Below are positions 31,231 through 42,009 of a stretch of 64,000 bases of DNA, piece by piece. Both the position numbers and the translations under genes were made by a program. Source of the stretch: Schistocephalus solidus (Eukaryota; Platyhelminthes; Cestoda; Diphyllobothriidea; Diphyllobothriidae); assembly GCA_017591395.1 (NCBI GenBank), contig WEDG01001338.1:155450-219449 (forward strand), in the 5' to 3' direction. Position 1 is the stretch's first letter. Every line of letters begins with the position of its first letter. The notes beneath the pieces are model-generated. The model did not search any database. It was not told where the DNA came from and saw only the letters and a list, made by a program, of their open reading frames with translations.

Positions 31231-32279
31231 TGTACTACGACAGTTCGAAAGTCAATTTCGACTATTTCCACCGAATGGGCCACAGCATGGTGGTCGCCGG
31301 GAGGACGACTTGAGCTTGAATTTGCTTATACTGATAGTGTACTTGCACAGCGCATTTACAGAACTCTCTGCTCCCTAGACCGCCTGAGTCCGGTGCATTG
31401 ACAGAGGAAAGAAACCCGGAGGCAGGATCGGACGTAGTTGACTAACGCGGCGTGAGTTTACGTCTAGGCGTGCCACAGTATGCGCCTGCCATGGCCTGGT
31501 CTGGTTCCCGTGTCGGTCCACCGCATCTACCGCGGGGACCTTTTTAGGGACATCGAGTGTACTACAAAGACTTCGACTCGAAAGAAGCAGTCCGCACTCG
31601 CCGCGTCAACATCACGACAACCCAGCTTATTCAGGGAAAAAGGTTTATGTAGTTGAAGTCTGTTCCTTGACACTATTGTCGGGCTGTTGCCTTAGTTGAG
31701 GTTGAAGACGACACAAAATATCTCTCAAATGAGATGACTCTTAAATCTACAATATGTGGTCATCGACGCTAGAGGACAGAACGAGCAGGTCTTAGCAAAT
31801 ACGCTGTCGCAGAACGCAACTCGTGGTGCAGCCCTATACGCGACATCTCTAGGGCTGACTACATCATGAATGAGGACGGCCATATCGAATGCAAGAAAGT
31901 AAGGAACCAACATTTGACGTATTAAGTAAGTAAGGAAGAGGAGGAGGAGGAGGAGGAGTAGGAGGAGGAACAACGCCGGGTTAAACGTGTCACCCAACCC
32001 CAGTCCTGACACGGAGGACTGGGGCGATGTGGGGCCAATCTAAAAACGAGCAACCTTACTCGCAGGTGATTCGCGTTAAGCACTACGAAAGAAATAACAT
32101 TGATTTTCAACTTCTTCGTCCATCAAAGTTGGTATAACGACAAAATTACGACAGGAGTCCCGGCGATTGAGGAAATGAGACCAGCGGGAGGTCCTTTTAC
32201 AAACTTTTCGGCGAACCGACTGTGATATACGCGAGTGAACACGTGAACGCGTGCGCTCGCGATGTGAGCTCACACGTAT
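31231..32279. other. GTF2F1 intron
   Basis: Contains a short GGA microsatellite (31932-31970). Otherwise nothing is recognised. Confidence 0.35.
31932..31970. repeat. (GGA)n microsatellite
   Basis: Imperfect GGA/AGG repeat. Confidence 0.85.
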
Positions 32280-32735
32280 TTCTGTCGATTTTGACAAGGT
32301 CTACCGTGTGCTCCAAAGCATGGTGGTGCAGGGACGCTGACTTGCGTGTGATTTAGTTTTAAGTGATAGTAGACTTGCGATGCAGCTACCGCACTCTCTC
32401 TTCCCCTACCCCACCTGAGTCCAGTGTCATGATGCAGTCAAGAATACTGGAGGCGGGAGACGGCGCAGGTGGCTGGCGCGACCGGAGACGCCCTTGAGCA
32501 TGCCACCGCACCTGGCTCGGATTCCACGGCGTAGGAGTGCCAAAAGAGGCCACATTAAGAAGGAGCCATCGCAGCCTGCTTCTTAGTCTGCCAGTCAGCC
32601 ACTCCGCACTAACACACATTGGGCTGACCACGCGGTTCGAGTGTTCCCGTCAGTTGGAAACCTGTCAAGCCATGGTTTTTAGCGCACCGTGATAGCTTCA
32701 AGAGCGTCAGATTGTTTATAATGTCGATCCCTAAT
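32280..32735 (-). mobile_element. Zf-LINE 3' tail on minus strand, copy F
   Basis: The 3' end is near 32280 (rc of 'ttgacaaaatcgac'); the copy includes the tail segment with 'gccacattaagaaggagccatcgcagcctg' and ends near 'agattgtttataa' (5' truncation). Confidence 0.8.
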
Positions 32736-32929
32736 GACTGGTAAGCTCACACAGCGGGCTGCGTTGTAGATGCATAGGACCAAGAAGAGGGCATATCGGC
32801 TTACGGTAAGCGTTAGTCGGGTTGTGCAGGGTTTAGGCCCGCCCATAACTACTTTCGCACATGAGTGTGGTGGCTTCATGCCGCAGTTAGCCACTACACC
32901 CAGTTGTTAGGCAGGGTCGGCAAATTGAC

Positions 32930-33300
32930 TGGTGCCTTCGGCACATTCCTCAGTATAACACAGCTGAAGCGTTTGAATTGATCACTACGCATCAAAAGTC
33001 ATGGCTAGGAAGGCTGCCAACTGACGCGGTAACTCTGTTCTTTTCAGGATTCGCATTCAGACTGAACTGATCCGTCAGAATACGAACGTGTGTGGCGGAG
33101 TGTGGACTGACTTTTTAGCTTCTGTGGCTACTGCGCCCGGGCCCACCTGTCTTGCTAACAGAGCTAGGTGGATGTGGAGAGTGAAAGTGTGGTAGGTACA
33201 GCGCAAGTCTGCTATCACCATAAACTGCTTGACACGCTGATCATCGCCCTGCGCCCACCCTGCCGAGGACAGCGTCGGATACAACAGTCGAACATTCGAA
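32930..33300 (+). mobile_element. Diverged Zf-LINE 3' tail, plus strand
   Basis: The order 'cattcctcagtataacacagctgaagcg', 'aaaagtcatggctaggaaggctgccaactgacg', 'gtacagcgcaagtctgctatcacc' follows the LINE tail with heavy divergence. It forms a head-to-head pair with the minus tail at 32280-32735. Confidence 0.62.
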
Positions 33301-34112
33301 CTGTGCCAATCAGGGCATGCATTAGGGGACGCTTTGTTTCTTTGATCCTTTGTTTTCTCTGTTGTAACTGTTGTTTTTTTCCCGCATACTTTGAGCACAA
33401 ACAGCACTAACAAATACACGAGCGGCTGTTCAGACGCTGGTTTTTTGGTCTGTACACTATATCCATTTCAGATCAATTTCAACCACTTAACGACTCGCCT
33501 AGTTTTCTTTGCTATGTTATAAAACATACTACGGCCTCTTTTTCAGTAATATTATTTTATAATTGTTTTCATCAAATGCCCTGTGGAGTGACGTGGAGCC
33601 AACCGCATATCCAACCTTCGTTATGTATCGGCGTTTATGTTGTACCGTGTTATTGTAACCAATAGGGAGTTCAAAGGCGTTCGCCTACCTTTCTCTTAAT
33701 AAAACTGAACTGAAATTAGTTAGTTGTATGGGAAAAAATGAGTGCGACAATTGTTTAGAACATGATGCGGAGCATTTCTGGTTCCCAGGCAATAAAGTCA
33801 TGACTACGCGTCCAGCCGACGGGTGTAGTAGGTTTCCATCTCCGAATAGGAAGAGTCAGGGTTCACCAAACTTTGTAATAGACAAGGAAAGTGTGTTTCT
33901 CTATCGTATCCGTGCAGATACATTGGTTTGTGGGGTTCTATGTTGCTTGCGTACGAACAAAATAGGAAGTAAACACGGAATTGGAATCGAACCCAGGCCG
34001 AAGACGACTACTCATTTCCTAATCGGCGGGTATAGCACTGACGATGGCATAAATGAATTCCAAAATAGAGAGGAGAAAAATGGAAATTTGTTGGAGTCAA
34101 GAGACAACTCAC
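33301..34112. other. GTF2F1 intron, nothing recognised
   Basis: The open frame at 33728-34168 on the plus strand shows no known domain and overlaps a host exon on the other strand. Confidence 0.35.
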
Positions 34113-34236
34113 TAATGTCTGTTAGGAGGGCCTTAAGACCCTGCTCCTCATCCACACCAGTCTCCTGATATATTTGTTCTCGTTCATCGGCCGATAGTTT
34201 CTCTTCATCCGACGAAGAGTCGGTGATGTAGTCGAC
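34113..34236 (-). CDS. GTF2F1: TFIIF alpha (RAP74), 124-nt acidic exon
   Basis: The exon lies between ATGTTTTAG and TTA|GTGAGT. It begins VDYITDSSSDEEKLSADERE, corresponding to the VDYMSDGSSSS segment of animal RAP74. It enters in phase 0 directly after EGDE of the previous exon (giving the conserved GDE-VDY join) and leaves one base of a codon that the last exon completes as Ser (I-S-DSDEN). Both junctions agree with the family alignment. Confidence 0.93.
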
Positions 34237-34637
34237 CTAAAACATTGAAGCGGAAAAGATAGTGATGCAGGGCAGGGGGAGAAGTGAGGAGTGGATAAGG
34301 GAGCTTATATACACACCATCCTGACGATGACAACGAGAGAGTTTTCGAAACGTCAGTTCAAATATATTTCGATTTATGAACTTCTCCATTCTTCTTCTTT
34401 TCATTTTTCGAGGAACGATGAAAGCTATAGGATATCTGGACCTCAAATCTTCACGCATATACATATACATATGTTTAATTTTGAAACGTCAGGACAATAT
34501 AACCATGGTTCCGTGATCGCCTCTTTTTCTCATTTATGTCCGAGAACGCGCATCTTCGCTTCTATTAACATATATAAATATGCATCTCGAGGCTTCCAAC
34601 AGGCACCTAATATATGTGCATATGTAGAAGGCAGAGG
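34237..34637. other. GTF2F1 intron
   Basis: Contains the hammerhead-like motif at 34321-34354 and otherwise nothing recognised. Confidence 0.35.
34321..34354 (+). ncRNA. Hammerhead-like motif with GUC
   Basis: CTGACGA, one extra T, a six-position stem GACAAC/GTTTTC with one mismatch, then GAAAC and GTC. This is the order of a minimal stem-III hammerhead as described in Penelope-like elements. The extra base and the weak outer helix make activity uncertain. Confidence 0.42.
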
Positions 34638-34945
34638 GACGCTCACCAATCAGGTTACAGGACCTGCTCATCCCGTTGTGCCTTGAGGCATAATCTAGAG
34701 ACCTCGCAGACAGTCGCATAAAGACAAACAGTATATGTAAACCAATAGGTATGGACGAAAACAAAGGAGATTGTGGTGTCCATTTCTGGCTTATTAGGTG
34801 TCGTCAGCTGGTCATACCCAAACTCGTGTTTGGGATTCGAACTCGGGTTCCTTGGTCACTGGTCCTTCAAACCGGAGGTTAGGTTAGGACGCCTGTCAAG
34901 CTAGAAATGGCTATTGCGGTCGCCTTTGTTTCTGTCAGTAAGCCT
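34638..34945. repeat. Cluster of SINE pieces
   Basis: A SINE end module (34638-34700), a minus-oriented body and head (about 34765-34862, 'catttctggcttattaggtgtcgtcagctggtcat', 'gggattcgaactc' as box B complement) and a plus-oriented body end (34895-34945) lie side by side. Confidence 0.62.
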
Positions 34946-36025
34946 TTGTTGCATGTAAATATGGCATTAAAAGGATGAAAATCAGGCTTGTCAGGAAACC
35001 GAAAGTCGAAATTACGTAAATAACTCCTGGCAATTAGTGGGAAGCTTTTAAATAACAGCAACGTGACTTTTAGCGGAGTATTTCCGTGATGCCATGTGTT
35101 CGATAGGAAAAGCACGGAATGTCTTAAAACCGTAAATTACCTGTTTTCTGGAAGAGGGCAAAGATTTAACTGATACTCCCTCAACTAAGGGTTGAATTAT
35201 ATATCCTAGAACCTCTCTCACTCCGCAGGAAGAATTAAAAATAATTCGGGGCAACATGAACTCCAGATCAGCGACCACGCTCTGTGCTCATAGGGAGTTA
35301 CGTTCACAGGGTAAGTGGTTAGTCATGTACTAAGAGCACGGTTATTATGCAGATAAGGATGACCTACCGATTGCTCTGTAGTTAATAGCTGTTGTTTGAG
35401 GAGGGGCCCTGTTACAAAACTTTTGAAAGACGCAGCCCTTTCGGTACGAAAAAAGACAATCCAGACGTCGCGCTAATTGGCCAACCCAAAGGCACCATGT
35501 ATATGCCAAATAGCGTGAAAGGGGTGATATTGACAAAGGCAGGGAACCAAAAGGGTTATTTCTGGCTTGCTGGAAGTCATTCCGCCAGTCCAAGAAGACT
35601 AGAGATTTTAACCCGAGTCATTTCGTCATCGAGCTTAACGCTTTCTTTACGCAGCTTTCACTTGCCTGTTAAGTTTACATATTAAAGTTTAAAGGTCGCG
35701 GATCCGTGGCTAAACTGATAGGCCACTGGCTCAAGGATAAACTGCGACCGGGTACAAATGTCATCCCTTCCTGTTATGGGGTTGGAGCATGGCTGGATTA
35801 CGAAGGCAAATAAGTCCGGAACGACAATCTAACACCAAGGTCCGGCAGAGCGATTTGGTGACGACTGTTCCTACAGCCCCACTTGGTTGTTACTTTATTC
35901 TATGCTTACTGAAACGATTTTATTAATCATGAGTATGCTGGCTGGCATTCTCTTGGCAGTGGTGGACGGGGGTCTAGGAGTTTGTTCGAGAAGCTTAGAA
36001 GAAGACAACATTGGGAATTAATGTA
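34946..36025. other. GTF2F1 intron, possible decayed SINE
   Basis: 35440-35600 and 35700-35850 show weak similarity to the SINE head and body ('ccgtggctaaactgatagg', 'tttctggcttgctggaagtc'). Nothing else is recognised. Confidence 0.35.
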
Positions 36026-36106
36026 TGCGGTTAGGATTATGGTTGTTGAGCTAGGGATTTGATTTTACGATTGGGATCAGGGAATTGGGTTAGGTTGAGG
36101 GCTAAG
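36026..36106 (+). repeat. Degenerate G-rich telomere-like tract
   Basis: TTAGG/GGGTTAGG-like words are spread through 'gcggttaggattatggttg...aattgggttaggttgaggg'. Confidence 0.45.
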
Positions 36107-36127
36107 ATAAATTACCAACCCCAAGTA

Positions 36128-36490
36128 CTAACTCTGGCGGGCTTTTAAATCTGAGCTGCCATTCCTTCTCCTCTATTCACATGTGAATTTCTTCTATGTG
36201 CATGTGCTGGCCAACTTTTCTCATTAGATACTGCAATTTACCGATCTTTGTTTATATTACCTGCAATAATAAAGCCATTTTCAAACGACGCCTGCACCGC
36301 TCTGAAGAAAATCTGGCGCAATTTTGCGACACATTCATGGACGACAGTTCCTGATGCCGACAGTTCCAAATTTCGGTTACTATATATCTTCTGTTTTCTC
36401 CCGGTGCTATCTCTTTTGCTTAACCACTTCTATTCACAGTGAATGAAGGCCTTTTTGCTGAAAATTTTGAAATGATACTTTAAAATAAAA
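36128..36490. repeat. Dispersed repeat, partner at 45.7 kb
   Basis: Collinear similarity with 45700-46050: 'gctgccatt', 'acttttc(t)cattaga/aaa', 'gacgcc(t/a)gcac', 'attttgcgacac/tcat', 'gatg(c/t)cgacag'. The family is unknown. Confidence 0.55.
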
Positions 36491-36503
36491 GCGTGTATAT
36501 ACC

Positions 36504-36604
36504 ACTCTTTCTCTCTTTCTTTCTCACTCTCTTTTTCTTTCTCACTCTCTCTTTCTCTTTCTCTCTCTCTCACTCTTTCTCTCTCTTTATCTCTCTCTCT
36601 CACT
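36504..36604. repeat. CT/CTTT microsatellite
   Basis: A pyrimidine-rich run of CTCTTT and CTCTCT units. Confidence 0.9.
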
Positions 36605-36613
36605 GTTAAATCG

Positions 36614-36930
36614 AACTAATAGGACTAACTACTAACCCTAAATACTAGTGCCTAAAAACTACCCGTAACCACTTATCTCAACTAAAAACCATAAATACTA
36701 ACTCAAACGCCTGACCCTAACAACTAAACTCAACAAAAACCTTAATTACTAATCCTACCTACCAACCCCAACTCAAAACGCCTAGCTCCAGCCGGAAACC
36801 AAATCCCGAATGTTCTAACCGCACTCCTTCTAGTTCCCAATCCGAAAATCCCAATCCCTAGTTCAACACTCCCCAAACCCTATTCGCAAAATTACCTAAT
36901 TCTTAGCTCTCCAACCAAACCCCAAAACCC
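36614..36930 (-). repeat. Degenerate C-rich telomere-like tract
   Basis: About 320 bases of short words related to CCCTAA/AACTAA ('aactactaaccctaaatac', 'gcctgaccctaac', 'aaaccccaaaacccc'). It is almost free of G and in the opposite orientation to the G-rich tract at 36.03 kb. Confidence 0.5.
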
Positions 36931-37221
36931 CTGTCCATAAATGCCGAAGAGGATGCTAGCCAGCGAATAATGACTACTTAAACCGTTTCAGTAAGCATTT
37001 CACAAGGTGCCAAATGGCGCGGCAGCACTTTTTGTCACTAATGATTTAGAAGGAACCACTACCTATAGGAGACATTTAGGGTATGATAGCCTGACAGGAG
37101 GCTCTTAAACGCCCTACTAGGAGGGAAAATGTGTCTACGCGCACAGGACATTTGTTTTATCTATAAATACCCACATCCGAGTGAGCGCGTTGCTAGTTTT
37201 AGGAAAACTGAGTGGACAAAC

Positions 37222-37705
37222 CTCATCTCCCTCATGGTCGTCCGGCTCGCTCTCGTCCCAGGCCTCCTCGTTAGCATCATCCTCTTCGTCAGAGGAGTCT
37301 GCCAACGTGGTATTCTTGCGCCTGCGCTGGCGCTGTTTCGTGCCGCGACGTTTTCTGGCCACAATGGCAGCAGCTCTCTGCTTCCTGCGGGCAGCGGCCG
37401 TCTTACTCTTTTTGCCACCGCGAGCGCCACCTGCGCGTCCACCACCTTCGCCATCCGAGTCGGCGCCTAGAAGGCCGCTGTCGTCACCGTCGGCAGCGGT
37501 GGCGGCCTCAGCGCCTGCCTTTCCGCCCTCCTCCTCATCCTCGTCCTCTTCGTCCTCATCCGATAGTTCGTTCCACTCGTCCAGTTCGGTGAGCAGGAAG
37601 GAGCGCGAGCGCTTACTGCCCCCCGCACCCCCACCGCCATTGGTTCCTTTTGCCTCGGCTTTCGCCGCGGCGTCGGTCGCGGTTGCTGCCAGTCCGGCTT
37701 TGATT
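37222..37705 (-). CDS. GTF2F1: TFIIF alpha (RAP74), acidic/basic central exon
   Basis: The exon encodes an Ala/Gly-rich start, SKRSRSFLLTELDEWNELSD, a long Asp/Glu run, GKKSKTAAARRKQRAA, RKRRGTKQRQRRRKNTTL and finally DEPDDHEGDE-like sequence up to GAG|GTTTGT, where it joins VDYITD in phase 0. It corresponds to the charged, largely disordered middle of RAP74. The upstream boundary is uncertain. An acceptor after ATTAG (37705) needs two bases from the previous exon, whereas one after ATCAAAG (37697) needs one base and fits a donor at GTTG|GTGAAC (39490). The coding frame itself is secure from the downstream join. Confidence 0.9.
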
Positions 37706-38051
37706 CTAATTGGGCGAAATAGAGGCAACACGTTTATGGATGTGTCCAACTAACAAGGCCTTAAAGTGGGGGGGGGGCATCCAGTGAAACACATGAGAGA
37801 AAGCATCAAGGTAAGCTTTGAGCGTTTAATTCCCCCACCTTAATTTATTGATATGCAGTTCCTACTTAATTCATTTACATAGCTCGATATAACAGAAATG
37901 AAGAGGTTAGTTCCAGGAAGTAGTCGCGAAGACGGAGACACGATTGCTGGAATGAGAGTTTTAGTTGCCTGAAGTTTTTGATTCTCACTCGAATCAATCA
38001 CCAGAGCTTGATATAATTGAACAATATTATTTTGATGATCATGAGGAAGTG
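37706..38051. other. GTF2F1 intron, nothing recognised
   Basis: No feature seen. Confidence 0.3.
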
Positions 38052-38320
38052 GCGCTCATCGATCAAGTTACGGGACATGCTCGTCCCATTGTGCCTTGGG
38101 GCTCAATCTAGAGCACTAATTTGTTATTATTGATATTCCTGGTCACAACTGACAAGGCAACTAGGCCGTGGCTCATTGGTAGAACGTTCGACTCATTGAC
38201 CAAAGATCCCGGGTTCGAATCCCAAGTTTTCGACATTTAGGATTTTGTATGACCGGCTGATGACGTCCAATAAGCCAGAAATGGTGGTTACAGTTTCCCT
38301 TGTCTTTGTCGGTACTCCAC
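38052..38320 (+). repeat. tRNA-derived SINE with preceding SINE end
   Basis: An end module (38052-38114) is followed by a unit with box A (38168-38187), box B (38212-38222) and the standard body to 'cttgtctttgtcggtac'. Confidence 0.75.
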
Positions 38321-38584
38321 CACCCCACCGGATCGCAATGACTCATTCTCGTTTTGGCCTGTATAGTACTCGGTTGGATGAGATCTGTGCCCCCATTCAA
38401 GCCTGGTTCTTATGGTGTCAGACGCCAATTCATGCGAAAAGTTTACATTTCCTGTTTAGTTCTGCCAACCAATGCGCACCCGCCAGCTCCAGTCACCTTC
38501 ACTGTGTTTCGCTAGCGGGAGGCGGCAGATATAGAAATAGAGAAGAAGTAGATGCGATCGCTGGGACAAGAGCTTTATTCACCT

Positions 38585-38618
38585 GGCGTTTCGGATTCCA
38601 ACTCGAACCCATCATCAG
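38585..38618 (-). ncRNA. Hammerhead-like motif, minus strand
   Basis: CTGATGA, one extra T, a fully paired six-bp stem GGGTTC/GAATCC, then GAAAC and GCC (expected GUC). The following 'aggtgaataaagctc' is typical of flatworm repeat ends that I associate with Penelope-like elements. The C in place of U at the cleavage triplet suggests decay. Confidence 0.42.
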
Positions 38619-38711
38619 ACACGGTATTCGATACTGGTAGATGTAGAAATCGTAAGTTAAGTAGATTTTTCGCAGGTGCGCTTCACTGGACCGTAATGAA
38701 ACTGGTGTAGA

Positions 38712-39230
38712 CGAGGACTTTGCTGGTGGTGGTGGGGAGCGGAGAGAGAGTGGGGTCGATGGCTCAGCGCATTTTCTTCACTATAAATAATTTTACGGAC
38801 TTGAAGCTATCACGGTGTGCTAAAAAACCATGGCTTGGAAGGTTGCCATCTGACGAAAGAATTCGGACCACGCGGTCAGCCCAGTGTGGGTTTTGTGGAG
38901 TGGCTGACTGGCGGACTTAGATTCAGGTTGCAATGGCTCCTTCTTAATGTGGCCTTTATGGCACTCCCACTCCGTGTGATCCGAACCAGGTGTGGCGGCA
39001 CACGCAGGGGCGGATCCGACCGCGCAAACTACCTGCGTCTCTTCCCGCTTCCGGTCTTCTTGACCCTGTCATGACACCGGGTTCAGGTGGGGGAGGAAAA
39101 GAGAGTGTGGTAGCTGCAGCGCAAGGCTACTATCACTTAAAACTAATCCACATGCAAGTCACTGTCCCTGCACCACCCTTCTGTGGAGCATATGGTGGAC
39201 GTCGTCGAACTACGTAGGTCGAAACTGTCG
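38712..39230 (+). mobile_element. Zf-LINE 3' tail, copy G
   Basis: This is a 5'-truncated tail ending 'gtcgaaactgtcgt' and followed at once by a GGT microsatellite. It sits in a GTF2F1 intron. Confidence 0.88.
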
Positions 39231-39231
39231 T

Positions 39232-39356
39232 AGGTGGTGGTGTTGGTGGTTATACTGGTGGTGGTGGTGGTGATGGTGGTGGTGGTGGTGGTGGTGGTGG
39301 TGGTGGTGGTGGTGGTGGTGGTGGTGGTGGTGGTGGTGGTGGTGGTGGTGGTGGTG
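39232..39356. repeat. (GGT)n microsatellite
   Basis: About 40 GGT units at the LINE 3' end. The long poly-Val and poly-His open frames here are by-products. Confidence 0.95.
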
Positions 39357-39489
39357 ATAAGAAGAATAAGAATATATCATTACGAAAATCACGAAGGAAC
39401 AGAATGCAAGACTGACGGGAACCTTAAGTCTTGCAAAGAAAGGATTGGATGAAAAGGATTGTTGTGCAGAGGAGGTGAAAAGAGTTCAC

Positions 39490-39666
39490 CAACCTTGCGC
39501 TGGCCTCCTTCGCCTCCGTGAGGCCCTTCTTCGGTGGTATCATCAACCAGTTTACGCTTCACCATGACGTTGAAGAGGTTCATTGTTTTGTGTCGACGGT
39601 TGTACTCAGCTTCGGCTTCCTCGTCACGCAGATAGCGGTAACTGACCTCAGGGTTTCAATTTATAC
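39490..39666 (-). CDS. GTF2F1: TFIIF alpha (RAP74), exon with a one-base frame break
   Basis: The exon starts after ATTTTGCAG and supplies the G that completes the Trp of ...PVHEW. It reads YKLKP and then hits TGA (39650-39648). Ignoring one C of the CCC at 39653-39651 restores EVSYRYLRDEEAEAEYNRR and NLFNVMVKRKL. This aligns without gap to the RAP74 segment that follows HNWYNF and ends in EEAEEEWERR...QQRRL. The lesion is either a true frameshift or a one-base sequence error. The donor is probably GTTG|GTGAAC (39490), or AAG|GTTGGT (39494) if exon 4 uses another acceptor. Confidence 0.85.
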
Positions 39667-41127
39667 CTGCAAAATGATTGGCAAGCCATCAGCATCATCA
39701 AATGTAAATAAAACGTCATGCAGATTCCATACGATGTGGATGTGTCGAATAATCAGGCAATATGAAGGTCTCAACCAAGATATGTTTAGTGATTTTCTTC
39801 TCAAATGCCGATTCAACGGACTCTCACCATGAAACTTCGTGCTCTGGGCGACGGTAGTCAGCAGAGAGTGAGAGATCGGGAATCGGAAAACGCAGGCAAA
39901 ACTTTCTTGATTATGGAGGCCTTAGTTATAGTAAAGACCGCAAAATGGTCACATGCGTCCTTTTCATTGACATAAGAGTGAACCTTTTGCACCTGCCAGT
40001 GAGGCAAAGCTTGCGCCTTAAAGCTGGAAGATCTCAGGTCTGAACCAGGAGTGGCGTATTCCGTTTTGGAGATGGATCGATCGATAAACACAAATTTCGC
40101 ATGGCTTTGTACTTACGTTGGTGGAACGCGTGAACCTGAATATGCAAGACGACAAGCAATGCCTAACGTTCAACTGCCTGCCACATACTTCAAAGAGCCC
40201 AACCTCAACTAATCAAATTTGTTCCCTGTATATACTTTGTTGTTATAAACCAAGTTAAAGCCGGATAAAAACCTACTTCAATATCTCTTTGATCTGGAGC
40301 TGGAACGATTTTATCGAAACTAAACGAAAATTCAAAGTAGTATGCCCGTTTATTTGCCATCACCAACGCAGAGGAGGGTTATTTTTTAAAAGGCTACGGA
40401 ACGGTAACCCCTATTCCTTCTTCAGTATACGGGCAATGGTTTCATGCTTTTGTGCAGCGACTGTGTAGTTTCCGCACTGCTGATGTTTTTCGGGGATGTT
40501 TGAGGCCCGTCCCTCACATAAACCCCACAAATTTCTAACTTTCCGTTGAGGAGTACCTCTGTAGGTGATTACGGGATTATGGAAGTCACGCAACCCAAAA
40601 ATGATGCTATTAGACGGGATGAAACTACCGATACTTTGAATCCATGCCAATACTCTACCGCAACTTTACCCGTCAGCTGAGCGAATTAATCGATATCCGG
40701 TAGTAAGCAATTTATGGTGAAATCGCTGCTACTTATTTTCATTGGGTAGTTCCTATTTCCGTGCTAATTTTCAAGTCAAGCCTGGAGTAGTTTGAGCAAC
40801 GTTCCGACTGGAGTCAAAGGCAAAAGTTGGTACCATCAATTACTATAATAGAAACTTGGCATGGTCTCAGGCATATGAAATTCGGGACTTAATGGGTGGC
40901 TGACATCTGGATCTCGTACAGCACTCTTCGTTGCATTGCTGGATGGGTATTTGGATTTCCCAGGTTACCTTAAATGCACAAAAAATTTTTTCAGAGAAAT
41001 TTTTCAGAGGCGGTCTCACAGGCAACTGTTGGCGCATGTCGATTCATTAAATACTATACTGACCATTGGGTTTAGTATCCAACCAACCTGGACTTCAAAA
41101 GTGCACAATTGTTCTATGTTCAATTAT
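39667..41127. other. GTF2F1 intron, nothing recognised
   Basis: Short open frames only; no repeat family recognised. Confidence 0.35.
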
Positions 41128-41460
41128 GAACGCTCATCGATCGCTAACGGGACCCACTCGTCCGATTCTGCCTTTGGGCTTACTCTCTAGCCCCGCCAGC
41201 AGCCACACAGCGACTGTTATCATAGGCTGATGAATATTGCCGGCAAAGACAAGGAAGACTGTAATGGCTATTTCTGGCTTATTAACCGTCGTCAGCCAGT
41301 CCTACTCAACCCCAGTTGGTGCACCACCCGAGGCTCGAAACCGCGACCTCTTACTCGGAAGTCTAACGTTCTAACCATTGAGCCACGGGTCCGTTTTATT
41401 GCCGGGTTCGATCGGGGACGCTCACCGATCGCAAGCGGTACCCACTCGTCCGCTTTATTT
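41128..41460 (-). repeat. SINE cluster, main unit on minus strand
   Basis: A plus-oriented end module (41128-41200, 'gctcatcgatcgctaacggg...ccccgccagcagcc') is followed by a minus unit. Its box B complement ('gaggctcgaaaccgcgac') and box A complement ('ctaaccattgagccacggg') lie at about 41330-41390. A further end module follows to 41460. Confidence 0.65.
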
Positions 41461-42009
41461 TACGTGTCTGAAAACTCAGGTGACCGGAGGGTGTTGGGGA
41501 AATAACTTCAACCCCTTGAAAAACTTCAGTGTTTTTTTAGCCTGCCTCTATGCCACAAGCATTTGGTTGAAAATTTTTATTCCACCTAAAACGCAGTTTT
41601 TTTAAGCAACAAGGCAAACGTGGTCCCTAAACGGTTTGGGATTCACGGGAAAACATAAAGCGTTTCGACCTTCGAACAGGTCAGATAGATTAACATCACT
41701 CCCACGTGAAATAACATGGGAACTTGAGAATGTGGCATGCAGCAAACAGCGCGTGCTATCGCAGTTTTCTGATAAGATTACACATTTGCTTGTGATCCAC
41801 CGAAATAACGGGGAATTCGGGGCGAAAATGTGAAATGGCACAACATGTTAATAACGTCATCACGGTCAGGTCACATAAACGATACTAAACAGTTTGCAGA
41901 AAGGTAACTAAGTTCGATTCTTAGCAACATAATATTGATACATTTCAGCAAAAAGAGCAGAGCCGTTTTAGTCTTTAAAAAAATAATAAAACGTAACCTG
42001 CGTTATTAC
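41461..42009. other. GTF2F1 intron, nothing recognised
   Basis: No feature seen. Confidence 0.3.

Noticed and set aside
33728..34168. 146-codon plus-strand open frame
   Set aside because: No domain, and its end overlaps the minus-strand GTF2F1 exon at 34113-34236.
37181..37753. 190-codon plus-strand open frame rich in Ser
   Set aside because: Antisense shadow of the acidic RAP74 exon.
39210..39452. Poly-His and poly-Val open frames
   Set aside because: Translation of the GGT microsatellite.
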